Positions 34,461 to 43,892 are shown, numbered from the stretch's first letter. The stretch is DNA of 64,000 bases from Granulosicoccus sp045106195 (GCA_045106195.1 JBGCEH010000009.1:310001-374000), one strand, 5' to 3'. Notes: generated from the sequence alone by a model not told the origin. Numbers and translations: made by a program.

Positions 34461-34514
34461 CGTGGCTCACTTCCATGACGCTGTGGTCGGTTTATACGTT
34501 GTTGTATGTGTAAT

Positions 34515-34793
34515 CTACAATATCAATGAATTGTTGGCCGTGCTCATGTCGGCAAAGACGTGCCGTAAAATACAGGAAGCTGGCGTGCCATTGATATCCA
34601 TTAGAGCCTTGATATCCAGGATTTCCGAGTTTGATTGATCGCCAACTTCCTTATCACCAACAAACTGCAATACTGAATAAGCGAGAGCGAATTCGTCCAT
34701 GACATTGAGTGAATGTGCAAGATCGCTGCTAATACCGCTACAGATGAAACCTATCAGGTCATACCTGTGCGCATCATGTCTTTCACCCTGCAT
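34515..34793 (-). CDS. Possible small hypothetical protein
   Basis: A 92-codon minus-strand frame lies between the SDR and TauD-like genes. The product is slightly acidic with no signal peptide, membrane segment or known motif. The codon pattern is not clearly coding and no strong ribosome site is seen. It is listed because the space would otherwise be empty. Confidence 0.2.
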   Translation of the reverse strand: MQGERHDAHRYDLIGFICSGISSDLAHSLNVMDEFALAYSVLQFVGDKEVGDQSNSEILDIKALMDINGTPASCILRHVFADMSTANNSLIL

Positions 34794-34889
34794 TTGGCCC
34801 GTTAAGACAACAGTTGAAATCTGGCGTAAGCCCTACTTCAGCGGTTGATAGTGGCTACGACACATTGCTGTTTTCCGGGTTTCCTCTGG

Positions 34890-35969
34890 CTAATCCAACG
34901 GAGCATGTAAAGTCGCCCCTTTGATCACGATGCCACCACGATTACCCACTTCTATGGATCCGTATCGCTCTTTAAAGCACTCAGGCAAGGGACGATCACC
35001 TTCCAGTGACAGCCATAGCCGCATAAGATGCCGTCGTTGTGATGGATCTGGCCAGTCAAGAAATGCGGTGCGATCATGCAACTGTGAGTGGTTGTATACA
35101 AACTGCATGTCTCCCGGCTCCAACTGCATACCAAAACAAAGATCCGGATCGTTGGCAAGCTCGTCGAATTTGTCCAATGCCTTGATATGATCCGGTGTCA
35201 AGCGTACTGCCTCTTCAAAACGTTGCGCACTGTCGATGTACTGCCGTTGATAAAACACAGTAAGAAAACCTTGCTCCCAACTGAGCACCGGTATATTCAT
35301 GAACGGCTTGGCTCCCTCAGGCACCTCGCCACGCCTGTCTGTTGATATTGGCTCGAACAGCTTAATTAGAAATTCAGGGCATTCCGCTTTCATCCTGTTG
35401 TAGATTGACTCCGCGCTCACCAGTAATGACTCGCCACCCTCCTTTGCATCTTTCAGGCAAAGTAACGCGACAACGTCAGCGCTATCGGTGTGGAAGCTCT
35501 GGCGTTCATTGGTCTGATAGATCCGGCTGTCGGGATCGTTGGCATCAGCTCCAATGTCGCGAACATGACCCAGGATATGCCCTTCGGCGTTTTGTGAACG
35601 TGCGCTGCCTAGATGAACACCGATACCGCAGAAGATAGTGGCGGCAAATGCTTGCGTGTAGTTTGCGACCTTCAGACCACGTAGTACTTCCACACCAGTG
35701 CCATTCAACAGACATTGCTTCAAGGCATCGACACGTTGACAAAACGTTGTCAGCGGAAACGCCTGTCTGGTAATCTCGCCTACATCACGCTCCAAAGACT
35801 GGAAATGTATGGCCGCATTTTCAAGGTCCGCAATATCTTCAGGGGTGAGCGTATAGAGCCAGGATTCGGGTTGTTCGCGCATGTCTTTACCGGACCATGC
35901 TGATGGTGATGTGATCAGGGGTGGAAGATCGCTAAGGAATTGAAGGGAAACGCTGCGCATATTCTTCAC
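34890..35969 (-). CDS. TauD/TfdA family Fe(II)/2-oxoglutarate-dependent oxygenase
   Basis: The product has 359 residues. The facial triad is His160-x-Asp162 (FHTDSADV) and a distal His near 298 (NHSQLHDRTAF); the 2-oxoglutarate-binding Arg is in the QRRHLMRLWL segment. These enzymes hydroxylate small molecules and often release sulfite or an amine, but the substrate range is wide. Start choice is uncertain: a GTG at 35969 or the ATG at 35960. It sits between a DUF2817 hydrolase-like gene and an SDR gene on the same strand. Although xsc for sulfoacetaldehyde is present at 59 kb, nothing here shows that the substrate is taurine. Confidence 0.88.
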   Translation of the reverse strand: MKNMRSVSLQFLSDLPPLITSPSAWSGKDMREQPESWLYTLTPEDIADLENAAIHFQSLERDVGEITRQAFPLTTFCQRVDALKQCLLNGTGVEVLRGLKVANYTQAFAATIFCGIGVHLGSARSQNAEGHILGHVRDIGADANDPDSRIYQTNERQSFHTDSADVVALLCLKDAKEGGESLLVSAESIYNRMKAECPEFLIKLFEPISTDRRGEVPEGAKPFMNIPVLSWEQGFLTVFYQRQYIDSAQRFEEAVRLTPDHIKALDKFDELANDPDLCFGMQLEPGDMQFVYNHSQLHDRTAFLDWPDPSQRRHLMRLWLSLEGDRPLPECFKERYGSIEVGNRGGIVIKGATLHAPLD

Positions 35970-36002
35970 AAATTTGCTAAGTGGTTACGATGTTGAGGAA
36001 GC

Positions 36003-37088
36003 TCAGCTCACCGCGAGAGTCGCCTGTTCTATCAGTTTCAGTCCATGGGTCAGGACTGCCCTACGCCAACGAGGCGAAGGTGGACAAAAACTTCGCTCCA
36101 GTCGATGCCTTGCACGCGCTCTGACCTTACTATCTGCAGCGGTAAAGTGAAAGGCCTGATTCTCTTCACGCAATGCACCAAGCACTGCCAACGAAGAATA
36201 CGTGCCGAATTCAGCTGTCACGAATCGATACGTCTTGTCATCAAAAAAGTGCGTCAACCAGCTGCCCATCGCTCCGCGGGCCTGATAAACGTGACTATCT
36301 GCTGGCGCGGTTGACACGAGCCGGGCTGCACCAAAAGCCGTTTCATACCACTGGTGCTCAGGAGAGTCCGGGAGAGCATCTATCAGTAGTTGGCAGCCGG
36401 CATAACCACCCAGCCCGGTGTGAAAATCAAGATGACAGATTTCTGTTGCGCCTCCCACCCAATCACGTATCTGCTCTCTGAGCAGTTGAACGGTTCGACT
36501 GCTGCACTCGCCACCATAAAACAATCCTCGGGGAAACTCATATTGACCGGTGACAATAGCACCCTGCAGACGCTGCTTTCCCTCACAAATCAGATATCCC
36601 ATTGCTTTCAGGAAAAACCCGTCGAAGGGTCGCGGCGGATGTGCCGGGTTCAAGAATGGGTCGAAACGAGCATAGTCTGAGTTTTCCGGCTCAACTGATA
36701 GCGGCTCAACCGCCGCGCATCTGCTTTGTTCATGGTCCAGAAAATTTCGGTTGAGATCGACGTTATCTTCATTCACTCTGCGCCCCAGGGCAAACCCATA
36801 GGGATTTAACGCATGAATGAGCACAAACTGACCACAGGCAGGTGTTTGGCTTTGTGCTTCAAGCCACGCCAATTGGATGGCAGCACCCACATGAGCTTCT
36901 ACCCCGTGCAGGCCAGACGACAAAATGGTCACACCGCGCGCGGGCCGACCAACCACAGCCACATCTACCGTCAGATCGGACATGCCTTCGATGTTCAACG
37001 GAAAGCTGTGTAATCGTGCGCCCAGATCGCCCGCTAGCTGTCGAAAGCGTGTACGCGACATCTCGTAGTTGTCGGGGAATGCAGACAT
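36003..37088 (-). CDS. DUF2817 / M14-like zinc carboxypeptidase-fold protein
   Basis: The product has 361 residues and no signal peptide. SSGLHGVEAHVGA (about 57-69) supplies His61 and Glu64 as likely zinc ligands; NPYGFALGRRVNEDNVDLNRNF and LDFHTGLG complete the M14-like site pattern. Members of DUF2817 are predicted metallo-hydrolases acting on amide or ester bonds in small molecules. The preceding TauD-like gene on the same strand is about 34 bp downstream and could be co-transcribed. The natural substrate is unknown. Confidence 0.85.
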   Translation of the reverse strand: MSAFPDNYEMSRTRFRQLAGDLGARLHSFPLNIEGMSDLTVDVAVVGRPARGVTILSSGLHGVEAHVGAAIQLAWLEAQSQTPACGQFVLIHALNPYGFALGRRVNEDNVDLNRNFLDHEQSRCAAVEPLSVEPENSDYARFDPFLNPAHPPRPFDGFFLKAMGYLICEGKQRLQGAIVTGQYEFPRGLFYGGECSSRTVQLLREQIRDWVGGATEICHLDFHTGLGGYAGCQLLIDALPDSPEHQWYETAFGAARLVSTAPADSHVYQARGAMGSWLTHFFDDKTYRFVTAEFGTYSSLAVLGALREENQAFHFTAADSKVRARARHRLERSFCPPSPRWRRAVLTHGLKLIEQATLAVS

Positions 37089-37269
37089 CCGGTATCAAAC
37101 GCGTGGGGACATAGGCTCATCCGACGTCTGGGCAAACTATATCTGTAAACGCTTTCGAACCTGTAAAACATTCTAACAAAAATATAAAGAACATATCGCG
37201 GTCATAAAGCAAGGCTTTTGCATACACTCCTGAGTGGAAAGCACCACTTAGGGCAACCCGAACATTCGT

Positions 37270-37998
37270 ATGTCGTCCAAACGCATCAAAGTCACCATCA
37301 ATCGTGGTTCCAATAATAGCGAAGAGGGAATATATGCGCAGAGTTTCGATGTTCCTTCCTACAAGAGCCAGACCGTTCTGGATGTCGTGTCTTGGGTGCA
37401 ACAAAACACCGACCCGACCCTCAGCTACCGTTTTGCCTGCCGTGTAGGCATGTGCGGTAGTTGCGCCATGATGGTCAATGGTATCCCCCGCTGGACCTGT
37501 CGTACTCACATGTCTAAAGTACTTGTCGATGACTCGGTGGAAATCGGGCCGTTGCGGAATCTTCCGCTGATAAAAGACCTGGTGGTCGATATGGACCCGT
37601 TTTTCGACAAATGGGTATCTGCCGAAGGCGTGCACCATGGCGCGCAGACGCGCGACGACCCCATTGCTCCGGTAGATGCCAGCAGTCAGTATCGTACACA
37701 AGCCGATGCGGGTATTGAGTGTATCAATTGTGCGGTCTGTTACTCCGCATGCGATACGGTCAAGGGCAATCCGGACTATCTCGGCCCCGCCGCACTTCAA
37801 CGCGCCTGGACGCTGCTAAACGACATCAGGGATGACGGTCGGCAAGCGATACTGGATGCTGTTTCGGGTCACGGTGGTTGCCACAATTGCCACTCCATGG
37901 GCTCATGCACAACGTACTGTCCCAATGAGCTTGACCCTATGTCGGCCATTGCCGGACTTAAGCGCAAAACTGCCAGACAATTTTTCAAAAAGAGGTAA
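37270..37998 (+). CDS. Succinate dehydrogenase/fumarate reductase-like iron-sulfur subunit
   Basis: The product has 242 residues with a plant-type [2Fe-2S] N-terminal domain (CRVGMCGSCAMMVNG, then a fourth Cys at TCRTH). A C-terminal bacterial ferredoxin part has CINCAVCYSAC and CHSMGSCTTYCP in the places where SdhB binds the [4Fe-4S] and [3Fe-4S] clusters. It should carry electrons between the flavoprotein and the membrane quinone site. It heads a compact run (2 bp to the next gene) of membrane anchors, flavoprotein and hydro-lyase subunits. The divergence from ordinary SdhB and the context suggest a specialised complex, not the housekeeping one. Confidence 0.9.
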   Translation: MSSKRIKVTINRGSNNSEEGIYAQSFDVPSYKSQTVLDVVSWVQQNTDPTLSYRFACRVGMCGSCAMMVNGIPRWTCRTHMSKVLVDDSVEIGPLRNLPLIKDLVVDMDPFFDKWVSAEGVHHGAQTRDDPIAPVDASSQYRTQADAGIECINCAVCYSACDTVKGNPDYLGPAALQRAWTLLNDIRDDGRQAILDAVSGHGGCHNCHSMGSCTTYCPNELDPMSAIAGLKRKTARQFFKKR

Positions 37999-38000
37999 GT

Positions 38001-38333
38001 ATGCTTAACCTTCGACTTTACATGGCCCAACGCATTACAGCCCTGTTGATGGCACCGCTGGTTGTGGGTCATCTGGCAGTAATGATCTACGCCATTCAGG
38101 GAGGGCTAAGTGCTGCCGAGATATTGGGGCGCACTCAAGGGTCGCTGGCCTGGTTTCTGTTTTACGCAACTTTTGTTGTGGCCGTGTCCATTCACGGCGC
38201 CATTGGCCTACGCACAATTGCCCATGAATGGTTTGGTCTCAAAGATACTATTCTGGAAGGTTTTATGTGGATTGTCGGATTGGGTCTTTTCATCACCGGA
38301 GCACGTGCGCTATGGGCAGTGACTTACGCATGA
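38001..38333 (+). CDS. Membrane anchor subunit of the Sdh/Frd-like complex (first)
   Basis: This 110-residue protein has three hydrophobic helices (about 12-30, 50-70 and 85-105). It starts 2 bp after the iron-sulfur gene with an AGAGG site. RLYMAQRITALLMAPLVVGHL resembles the helix I region of SdhC-type anchors, and SIHGAIGLRTIAHEW offers a His for haem b. With the next small membrane protein it should form the quinone-reactive, haem-bearing anchor. Assignment rests on size, topology and position more than on strong motifs. Confidence 0.8.
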   Translation: MLNLRLYMAQRITALLMAPLVVGHLAVMIYAIQGGLSAAEILGRTQGSLAWFLFYATFVVAVSIHGAIGLRTIAHEWFGLKDTILEGFMWIVGLGLFITGARALWAVTYA

Positions 38334-38671
38334 AAGCTCCAGCGCGTTCACACTCCTTATGGCTGGCGTATGTACTGCACCGGGTGTCCGGCCTGCTGCT
38401 GGCTTTGTTCCTGCCGCTGCACTTCTGGATTCTGGCCATGGCCGTTACTGATCCGAAGCAACTTGACGGGTTCTTGCTGATGGCAGAATCCGGGGCTGTT
38501 AAGTTGGCAGAATTCGGCCTGGTTTTTCTTCTGGCAGTTCATATGTTTGGTGGATTACGCTTGCTGGCCATGGAATGGCTGCCATGGCCAGCTCCCCAAA
38601 AAACCTTGGCTGCAGGTGCCACGGCGTTATCCTTTCTGATCGCCTGCCTGTTTTTCCTGCGAGCAATCTGA
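38330..38671 (+). CDS. Membrane anchor subunit of the Sdh/Frd-like complex (second)
   Basis: This 113-residue protein has three helices. The start at 38330 overlaps the previous stop (ATGA); an in-frame ATG at 38312 is possible. LAYVLHRVSGLLLALFLPLH is the SdhC-like helix I signature (HRxSG), and HMFGGLRLLAMEW in helix II carries the expected haem-binding His. It would form the anchor together with the preceding gene product. The flavoprotein gene starts one base after its stop. Confidence 0.85.
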   Translation: MKAPARSHSLWLAYVLHRVSGLLLALFLPLHFWILAMAVTDPKQLDGFLLMAESGAVKLAEFGLVFLLAVHMFGGLRLLAMEWLPWPAPQKTLAAGATALSFLIACLFFLRAI

Positions 38672-38672
38672 C

Positions 38673-40433
38673 ATGCAGATCTCGGACATAGAACGTAACG
38701 ATACTGACATCCTGATTCTGGGTAGTGGCGGCGCAGGCCTGTTTGCTGCGCTACACGCCCAACAACGTTCGCCAAACGGAACGAGGATCACGCTTGCGGT
38801 AAAGGGATTGATTGGCAAGTGTGGATGTACCCGTATGGTCCAGGGCGGCTACAACGTTGCACTGGGCGGCGGTGATACCGTTGAACGACATTTCATGGAC
38901 ACCATTCAAGGTGGAAAGTGGTTACCTGACCAGGACATGGCCTGGCGTCTGTGTGAACAAGCGGTGGTACGCATTCGCGAACTTGAAAACGAGGTGGGTT
39001 GCTTTTTTGACCGCAACGCCGATGGCAGCTTGCATCAGAAAGCCTTTGCCGGGCAAACCGCTGACCGCACCGTACATAAAGGGGACTTGACAGGCATAGA
39101 AATCATCAACCGTCTCATGGAGAAGGTGCTGGCCAGCGGGATTGACAAGCTACAGGAGCACCGCGCCGTTGGCCTGATACCGACAAGCGATGGCAGTGCT
39201 CTGGCCGGCGTACTGATGATCGACATGCGCACCGGCACGTTCAGACTGGTGCGGGCGAAAACAGTGCTTATGGCGACCGGTGGCGGACCCACCATGTACA
39301 AATACCATACACCCAGCGGCGACAAGACCATGGACGGACTGGCCATGGCTTTGCGTGCAGGTCTTTGCTTGCGCGATATGGAGATGGTGCAGTTTCATCC
39401 CACTGGACTTCTTGCAGGAGAGCACACCCGTATGACGGGTACGGTGCTCGAAGAAGGACTGCGTGGAGCCGGTGGGCAGTTGATCAACCATTCAGGTCGA
39501 CGATTCATGTTTGACTATGACGATAAAGGCGAGCGTGCAACACGTGATGTGGTCAGCCGTGGAATCTATGCGGAAATGCGCAAGAACAATAATCCGGAGC
39601 AAAGAGGAGTCCTAATATCGATGTCTCATCTAGGCCCTGACAACGTTCGGGCCAAGTTCAAAGGTATGGTCAAACGCTGTGAAGACAGCGGCTTTGACCT
39701 TGCTGCCGGCAAGGTTGAAGTGGTTCCAACCGCGCACTACTTCATGGGTGGCGTCGTTGTAGACGTCGATACCCGAACAGCGCTCGAAGGTTTGTATGTC
39801 GCCGGAGAGGATGCGGGCGGAGCGCATGGTTCTAATCGCCTTGGTGGTAACGGTGTGGCTAATTCAACAGTGTATGGCGGCATTGCAGGCGATACCATGG
39901 CCGCTGATATTCGTCACATGAAGTCACTTCGTGAACCTGATGAAAACGTGCTCGCCTCGGAATTCGCCAGGGCTGTTCACCCGTTAAATCGCAAACCTCA
40001 GCTGATCTTGCCACTGCGTAAACAATTACAGGAATTGATGTGGGATGAGGTTGGCGTCATGCGTACAGAAGCAGGTATGCAACGCGGCTTGACAGGAATC
40101 GATGAGGTGTCGTCGGCCTTGATGGATATCGGTGTCCAGAGCGACAACCTTGCGTACAATCTGACTTGGCACGATTGGCTTAACCTGCGCTCTTTGTGTG
40201 ATATCTCTGAGGTGATTACCAGGGCGGGTATCGCCAGAGAAAACTCGCGCGGCGCGCACTATCGTATTGACTACCCGGAATCCGGACGCATGGAAGACAG
40301 CGATTTTACGGTTGCCAGGCTCTCTGGTAATAAGGTTGAAGTCACTCGACAAGCCGTTCGATTTACCATTGTTCGACCTGGGGAAAGCATCCTGCCAGAA
40401 GACGCTCCCGAGACACTGGTGGCAACATCATGA
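38673..40433 (+). CDS. Succinate dehydrogenase/fumarate reductase-like flavoprotein with Cys at the FAD-His position
   Basis: The product has 586 residues. It has a dinucleotide motif LGSGGAGLFAALHA (about 16-29), substrate-domain motifs FHPTGLLAGEHT, EGLRGAGG and PTAHYFMGG, and a C-terminal FAD block GEDAGGAHGSNRLGGNG. In SdhA/FrdA a His in RSHTVxAxGG binds FAD covalently. Here the segment reads CGCTRMVQGG, placing Cys where that His should be, so FAD is probably held non-covalently or otherwise. The enzyme likely oxidises a C4-dicarboxylate or reduces its enoate. It sits between anchor genes and a two-subunit hydro-lyase and overlaps the latter by 4 bp. Confidence 0.9.
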   Translation: MQISDIERNDTDILILGSGGAGLFAALHAQQRSPNGTRITLAVKGLIGKCGCTRMVQGGYNVALGGGDTVERHFMDTIQGGKWLPDQDMAWRLCEQAVVRIRELENEVGCFFDRNADGSLHQKAFAGQTADRTVHKGDLTGIEIINRLMEKVLASGIDKLQEHRAVGLIPTSDGSALAGVLMIDMRTGTFRLVRAKTVLMATGGGPTMYKYHTPSGDKTMDGLAMALRAGLCLRDMEMVQFHPTGLLAGEHTRMTGTVLEEGLRGAGGQLINHSGRRFMFDYDDKGERATRDVVSRGIYAEMRKNNNPEQRGVLISMSHLGPDNVRAKFKGMVKRCEDSGFDLAAGKVEVVPTAHYFMGGVVVDVDTRTALEGLYVAGEDAGGAHGSNRLGGNGVANSTVYGGIAGDTMAADIRHMKSLREPDENVLASEFARAVHPLNRKPQLILPLRKQLQELMWDEVGVMRTEAGMQRGLTGIDEVSSALMDIGVQSDNLAYNLTWHDWLNLRSLCDISEVITRAGIARENSRGAHYRIDYPESGRMEDSDFTVARLSGNKVEVTRQAVRFTIVRPGESILPEDAPETLVATS

Positions 40434-41410
40434 TCAAGATAGAACTCATACAGAAAGCGGCAGAAGCGCTGATGGACAAGGCGGCCATCGAAATACCCGG
40501 GGATTATCACGACGCGTTAAAACAAGCATCAGAAACCGAGGATGGCGAGCTTTCAACTTTTGTCCTCAAGGCCATGCTGGAAAATTACGAAGTTGCCAAG
40601 GAAGACCGGTGTGCAATGTGTGGAGATACTGGTGTGCCTAGATGGTTTGTCAAACTGGGGAATGAGGCTAAAGTAGAAGGCGGCATGACTGCGCTCGAAA
40701 CTGCCTTGCGTCGTGCAACAGCGAATGCCACGAACAGGGTGCCTCTCAGACCCAATCGTGTGCATCCCCTCTGGCGTACAGACCACAATAACAACGTAGG
40801 AATCGGTGCACCGGAAATTGAATACGCCTTTGAGCCAGAGGGTAACTGGATTGATCTGATTACAGTTCACAAGGGTGGTTTGTTTGGCACAGACTACCGC
40901 ATGTTGTTTCCCAGCGACGGCATTCAGGGAATCAAACGATTCTACCTCGATAGCCTGATGGCCTTTGGCAAACGCGGCCTCGCCTGCCAGCCGGCCATCA
41001 TCGGCATTGGCCTGGGTGGTTCCAAGGACACCTGTATGGTTTTGGGAAAACGCGCTTGTACCCTGCGCGTTGTCGGTAGTCGTAATCCAGATCTACAGAT
41101 CGCAGAGCTTGAAGATGAATTCAAGGAATTAGGCAATTCGATCGGAATGGGTGCGATGGGATTTGTGGGTAAGCACATGGTTATCGACTGCAATATCGAA
41201 GTGGGCTATTGTCATACCGGTGGAATGCCCATGTCAGTGCATGCTTTCTGCCTGTCTTCCCGTCGTGCTGTGGCACGCTTGTTCCCGGATGGGCGCATTG
41301 AATATCGGACAGACCCCGATTGGTTCACCCCTTATCAGCGTCGCGAAACCGTAGACTGGAAACCATTGTCGAACGTGTCGCCACCTGAAGAACTGGAGCC
41401 GGCAGAATGA
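40430..41410 (+). CDS. Class I fumarase/tartrate dehydratase-type hydro-lyase, alpha subunit
   Basis: The product has 326 residues and corresponds to the N-terminal part of single-chain class I fumarases or to TtdA. Three cluster Cys regions for the [4Fe-4S] centre are visible: CAMCGDTGVPRWFVK, GLGGSKDTCMVLGK, and VGYCHTGGMPMSVHAFC near the C-terminus. Such enzymes add or remove water on fumarate, tartrate or mesaconate. The start overlaps the flavoprotein stop (ATGA), and the beta gene starts in its last codons. Coupling to a succinate dehydrogenase-like enzyme fits a succinate-fumarate-malate type interconversion or an analogous methylated or hydroxylated substrate. Confidence 0.93.
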   Translation: MIKIELIQKAAEALMDKAAIEIPGDYHDALKQASETEDGELSTFVLKAMLENYEVAKEDRCAMCGDTGVPRWFVKLGNEAKVEGGMTALETALRRATANATNRVPLRPNRVHPLWRTDHNNNVGIGAPEIEYAFEPEGNWIDLITVHKGGLFGTDYRMLFPSDGIQGIKRFYLDSLMAFGKRGLACQPAIIGIGLGGSKDTCMVLGKRACTLRVVGSRNPDLQIAELEDEFKELGNSIGMGAMGFVGKHMVIDCNIEVGYCHTGGMPMSVHAFCLSSRRAVARLFPDGRIEYRTDPDWFTPYQRRETVDWKPLSNVSPPEELEPAE

Positions 41411-42075
41411 ATGGACCACGTGAGCTTCGATTATCAACAACACCTTCGGCTGCGGCCATAGCAGAGCTGCGGTTGGGTGATGTGATCTATCTGGACGGTT
41501 TGATGTACACCGCTCGTGAGGGTGTGTACAAGCGCGCACTGGAAGACAAGGCAAATATTCCGATGGACTTGCCCATGGATTCGGCTGCCAACTTTCACTG
41601 TTCGCCGGCCGCTCGAATCAATGACAATGGCTCGTTCGACATGGGCGCAGTAACCGCAACAGCCTCGTTTCGATTCAGGAAATGGCTACCCGATTGGATG
41701 TCAAAAACCGGCACCAGACTTATCGTTGGGAAAGGTGGCATGACCTCCGATGACTACAAGGAATACTTTGTACCCAACGGGGCTGTGTATTTATCCACCG
41801 TTGGTTACGGTACCGGCGCACTACTTGGTCGTGGCATCGAAAGGGTTGAGGCGGTGCACTGGAATGAAGAACTGGGGCTGGCCCAGGCCATGTGGGTCAT
41901 AAAATGTAGCAAGATGGGCCCCTTCATGGTGGCATCCGATCTCGACGGCAATTGTCTGTTTGAACGGGAGAATGCAAAAATCGCCAGAAACATCGCCAAA
42001 GTTTACGAGGGTACCTCTCCCGCTGTACTCAAGCGCTACGGTGAAACCGACAATCCTGCCGATGAAGTAATCTGA
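41407..42075 (+). CDS. Class I fumarase/tartrate dehydratase-type hydro-lyase, beta subunit
   Basis: The product has 222 residues, matching the C-terminal domain of class I fumarases or TtdB. Motifs LRLGDVIYLDGLMYTARE, CSPAARI and IVGKGGMTSDDY are family typical. It forms the active enzyme with the alpha subunit whose gene overlaps it by 4 bp. It is the last gene of the plus-strand run; a convergent TauE/SafE gene begins about 40 bp later. Confidence 0.93.
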   Translation: MNGPRELRLSTTPSAAAIAELRLGDVIYLDGLMYTAREGVYKRALEDKANIPMDLPMDSAANFHCSPAARINDNGSFDMGAVTATASFRFRKWLPDWMSKTGTRLIVGKGGMTSDDYKEYFVPNGAVYLSTVGYGTGALLGRGIERVEAVHWNEELGLAQAMWVIKCSKMGPFMVASDLDGNCLFERENAKIARNIAKVYEGTSPAVLKRYGETDNPADEVI

Positions 42076-42117
42076 CGGCGGAGTGGCTGTCTAGTTATTC
42101 GTCATCCGAATAAACGC

Positions 42118-42861
42118 TTATATACCAGCCTGAATCAGTATTCCCATGCCAAGAAAAAACGTCAGACCGATTAGCAGGCGCCTGAATAACTCATCGCTGA
42201 TCTTGTTGAAAACAATGATTCCGATTTGTGAGGCAATCAACCCGACTGGCACCACAATCAACAAAGAACGCAGAGCGCTCGCATCGTAAGCTCCACGAAA
42301 GAACAACAGCGTGACTGTGGTTATCAGAATTGCAACATTGAATGGTTGTAGTACTGCACGGGTTTCAGCCTTCGGCCATGGCCGCAAAGACAACCACATC
42401 GCAGGTATGGCACCAGAGACAGAGGCAGCACCACCCAACACACCACCAATAAAGCCAACAGCACCATCAAGCCAGGGCGTACGCCGCTCGAACGCTGGCA
42501 GCACAGCGCGGAAGCTGAAATACCCGCCGTAGATAATCAGCAATAGCGCAATGGCAATACGCAGGCTTTCAGCATCGATGGATTGCAACAGCATGATCCC
42601 TAGAGGCACACCTACAAGTCCGGGTATCACAAACCGCGACAAACGCAAGGGCTGTGCTCTGATGGCTGCACGCACCACCCAAAGGCCCTGAAGCCCAGCC
42701 AACACAGACATTAACGCCACGATTGCGACAGCCGTCACCGGCGGCAAGACCACCAAATAAAACCCCAAAGCAAAAAGTGCAGTGCCCGTCCCGGCCAAAC
42801 CATTGATAAATCCGCCAGCCGCCGCCCCAAGCACAAGGAACGTGATTATCTCGACACTCAC
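42118..42861 (-). CDS. TauE/SafE family membrane permease
   Basis: The product has 247 residues, eight predicted helices and a GTG start overlapping the LysR stop (GTGA). The repeated family motifs are AAGGFINGLAGTGTAL near the N-terminus and GFIGGVLGGAASVSGAIPAM in the middle. TauE/SafE proteins export sulfite or sulfonates or other organic anions, though many are unassigned. Co-transcription with the LysR regulator and closeness to the dicarboxylate genes suggest export or exchange of an acid anion. Confidence 0.9.
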   Translation of the reverse strand: MSVEIITFLVLGAAAGGFINGLAGTGTALFALGFYLVVLPPVTAVAIVALMSVLAGLQGLWVVRAAIRAQPLRLSRFVIPGLVGVPLGIMLLQSIDAESLRIAIALLLIIYGGYFSFRAVLPAFERRTPWLDGAVGFIGGVLGGAASVSGAIPAMWLSLRPWPKAETRAVLQPFNVAILITTVTLLFFRGAYDASALRSLLIVVPVGLIASQIGIIVFNKISDELFRRLLIGLTFFLGMGILIQAGI

Positions 42862-43760
42862 GAGGATTCTTGTACTTGAGATTTTGACGACTCATTGATG
42901 ACATCACGCAGGGCCGTAAACAATTCCTCGATAACCCGTGTTTTTGTATAGTCTTGTCGATACGCCACCCCAAGACATCGAGAGGGCGCATCGTCACCCA
43001 AAGACACTCGCTTAAGCGGTATGGCGTTGTAAGGCTGAACCGTGCGCTTGGCGACGATAGACACCCCCAGGTTTGCGTGCACCATACTTTCGATCGCTTC
43101 CAGACTATCCAGCTCCATGATTTCCGAGACGCGAATACGCTTTGACAAAAACCAGTTGTCGATAAGCGCTCCCACTACCGCATTGCGATTGAATCGAATA
43201 AATGGCTGAGTTGCCAGCAGGCTCGTCGGATCATCACCGGCCATTCTGGTCGAAGCAATGAGCTCGAGCGGTTCTGTCACCAGTTCTTTGAATTCGACGC
43301 CCAACGGTAACAGGTGAGGTTTGCTTAGAACGGCTGTATCGAGTCTTCCTCGCTTGATATCCGATAGCAGCTCACCGGTGAGGCCCGGACGGATATGCAC
43401 TCGTAGTTGGGGAAACCGGTTGCGCAATAACGCCATCGCCTGCGGAGTCAGTCCTGTCAGTGTCGTGGGAAGCGCACCGAATGTTACGTCACTATTCAAG
43501 CCATCATCATCAACGACTGACGATACGAGGTTATCGTAATCCACAATCAGCTGTCGGGCCTTACGAACGATCTCGTGGGCAACCGGGGTAAGCTCAGGCG
43601 TTCGCTTGCTACGATCAAACAATGTGATGTCTAGATCGGACTCAAGCGTTTGCATTTGCTGACTAACTGCAGCGTGAGTCACGTGAACCCGATCAGCAGC
43701 GGCACTGAACGTCCGTGAATCGGCAACTGCAATCAAAGTACGCAACAGACGTATGCTCAT
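42858..43760 (-). CDS. LysR-family transcriptional regulator
   Basis: The product has 300 residues. The helix-turn-helix occupies residues 1-60 (LRTLIAVADSRTFSAAADRVHVTHAAVSQQM), and a periplasmic-binding-protein-like effector domain fills the rest (about 90-290). It is divergent from tctC, with 133 bp between start codons, the usual layout for a LysR protein controlling the transporter. It forms an operon with the TauE/SafE gene and probably senses the transported carboxylate. The sdh-fum run across the TauE gene may also be under its control. Confidence 0.94.
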   Translation of the reverse strand: MSIRLLRTLIAVADSRTFSAAADRVHVTHAAVSQQMQTLESDLDITLFDRSKRTPELTPVAHEIVRKARQLIVDYDNLVSSVVDDDGLNSDVTFGALPTTLTGLTPQAMALLRNRFPQLRVHIRPGLTGELLSDIKRGRLDTAVLSKPHLLPLGVEFKELVTEPLELIASTRMAGDDPTSLLATQPFIRFNRNAVVGALIDNWFLSKRIRVSEIMELDSLEAIESMVHANLGVSIVAKRTVQPYNAIPLKRVSLGDDAPSRCLGVAYRQDYTKTRVIEELFTALRDVINESSKSQVQESS

Positions 43761-43826
43761 AGGTCAATAAACGATTTTATGAAAGCTTGACTATCAGAAC
43801 GTGTAAGGTAAATTTTATTCTCTCAA

Positions 43827-43842
43827 TAATTACTTATGATTA
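43827..43842. promoter_or_regulatory. Candidate LysR-type binding site in the lysR-tctC gap
   Basis: TAAT and ATTA arms are separated by eight bases in the AT-rich centre of the divergent intergenic region. LysR proteins favour short dyads of this kind, but the sequence is AT-rich and the match could be chance. Confidence 0.25.
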
Positions 43843-43892
43843 CACTAGCACACGCGCTCGGCGTTCGGTGCGCGTACCACTTGGAGAAAGTC

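Noticed and set aside
37117..37800. 227-codon minus-strand frame
   Set aside because: It is antisense to the iron-sulfur subunit gene, whose Cys motifs are unmistakable.
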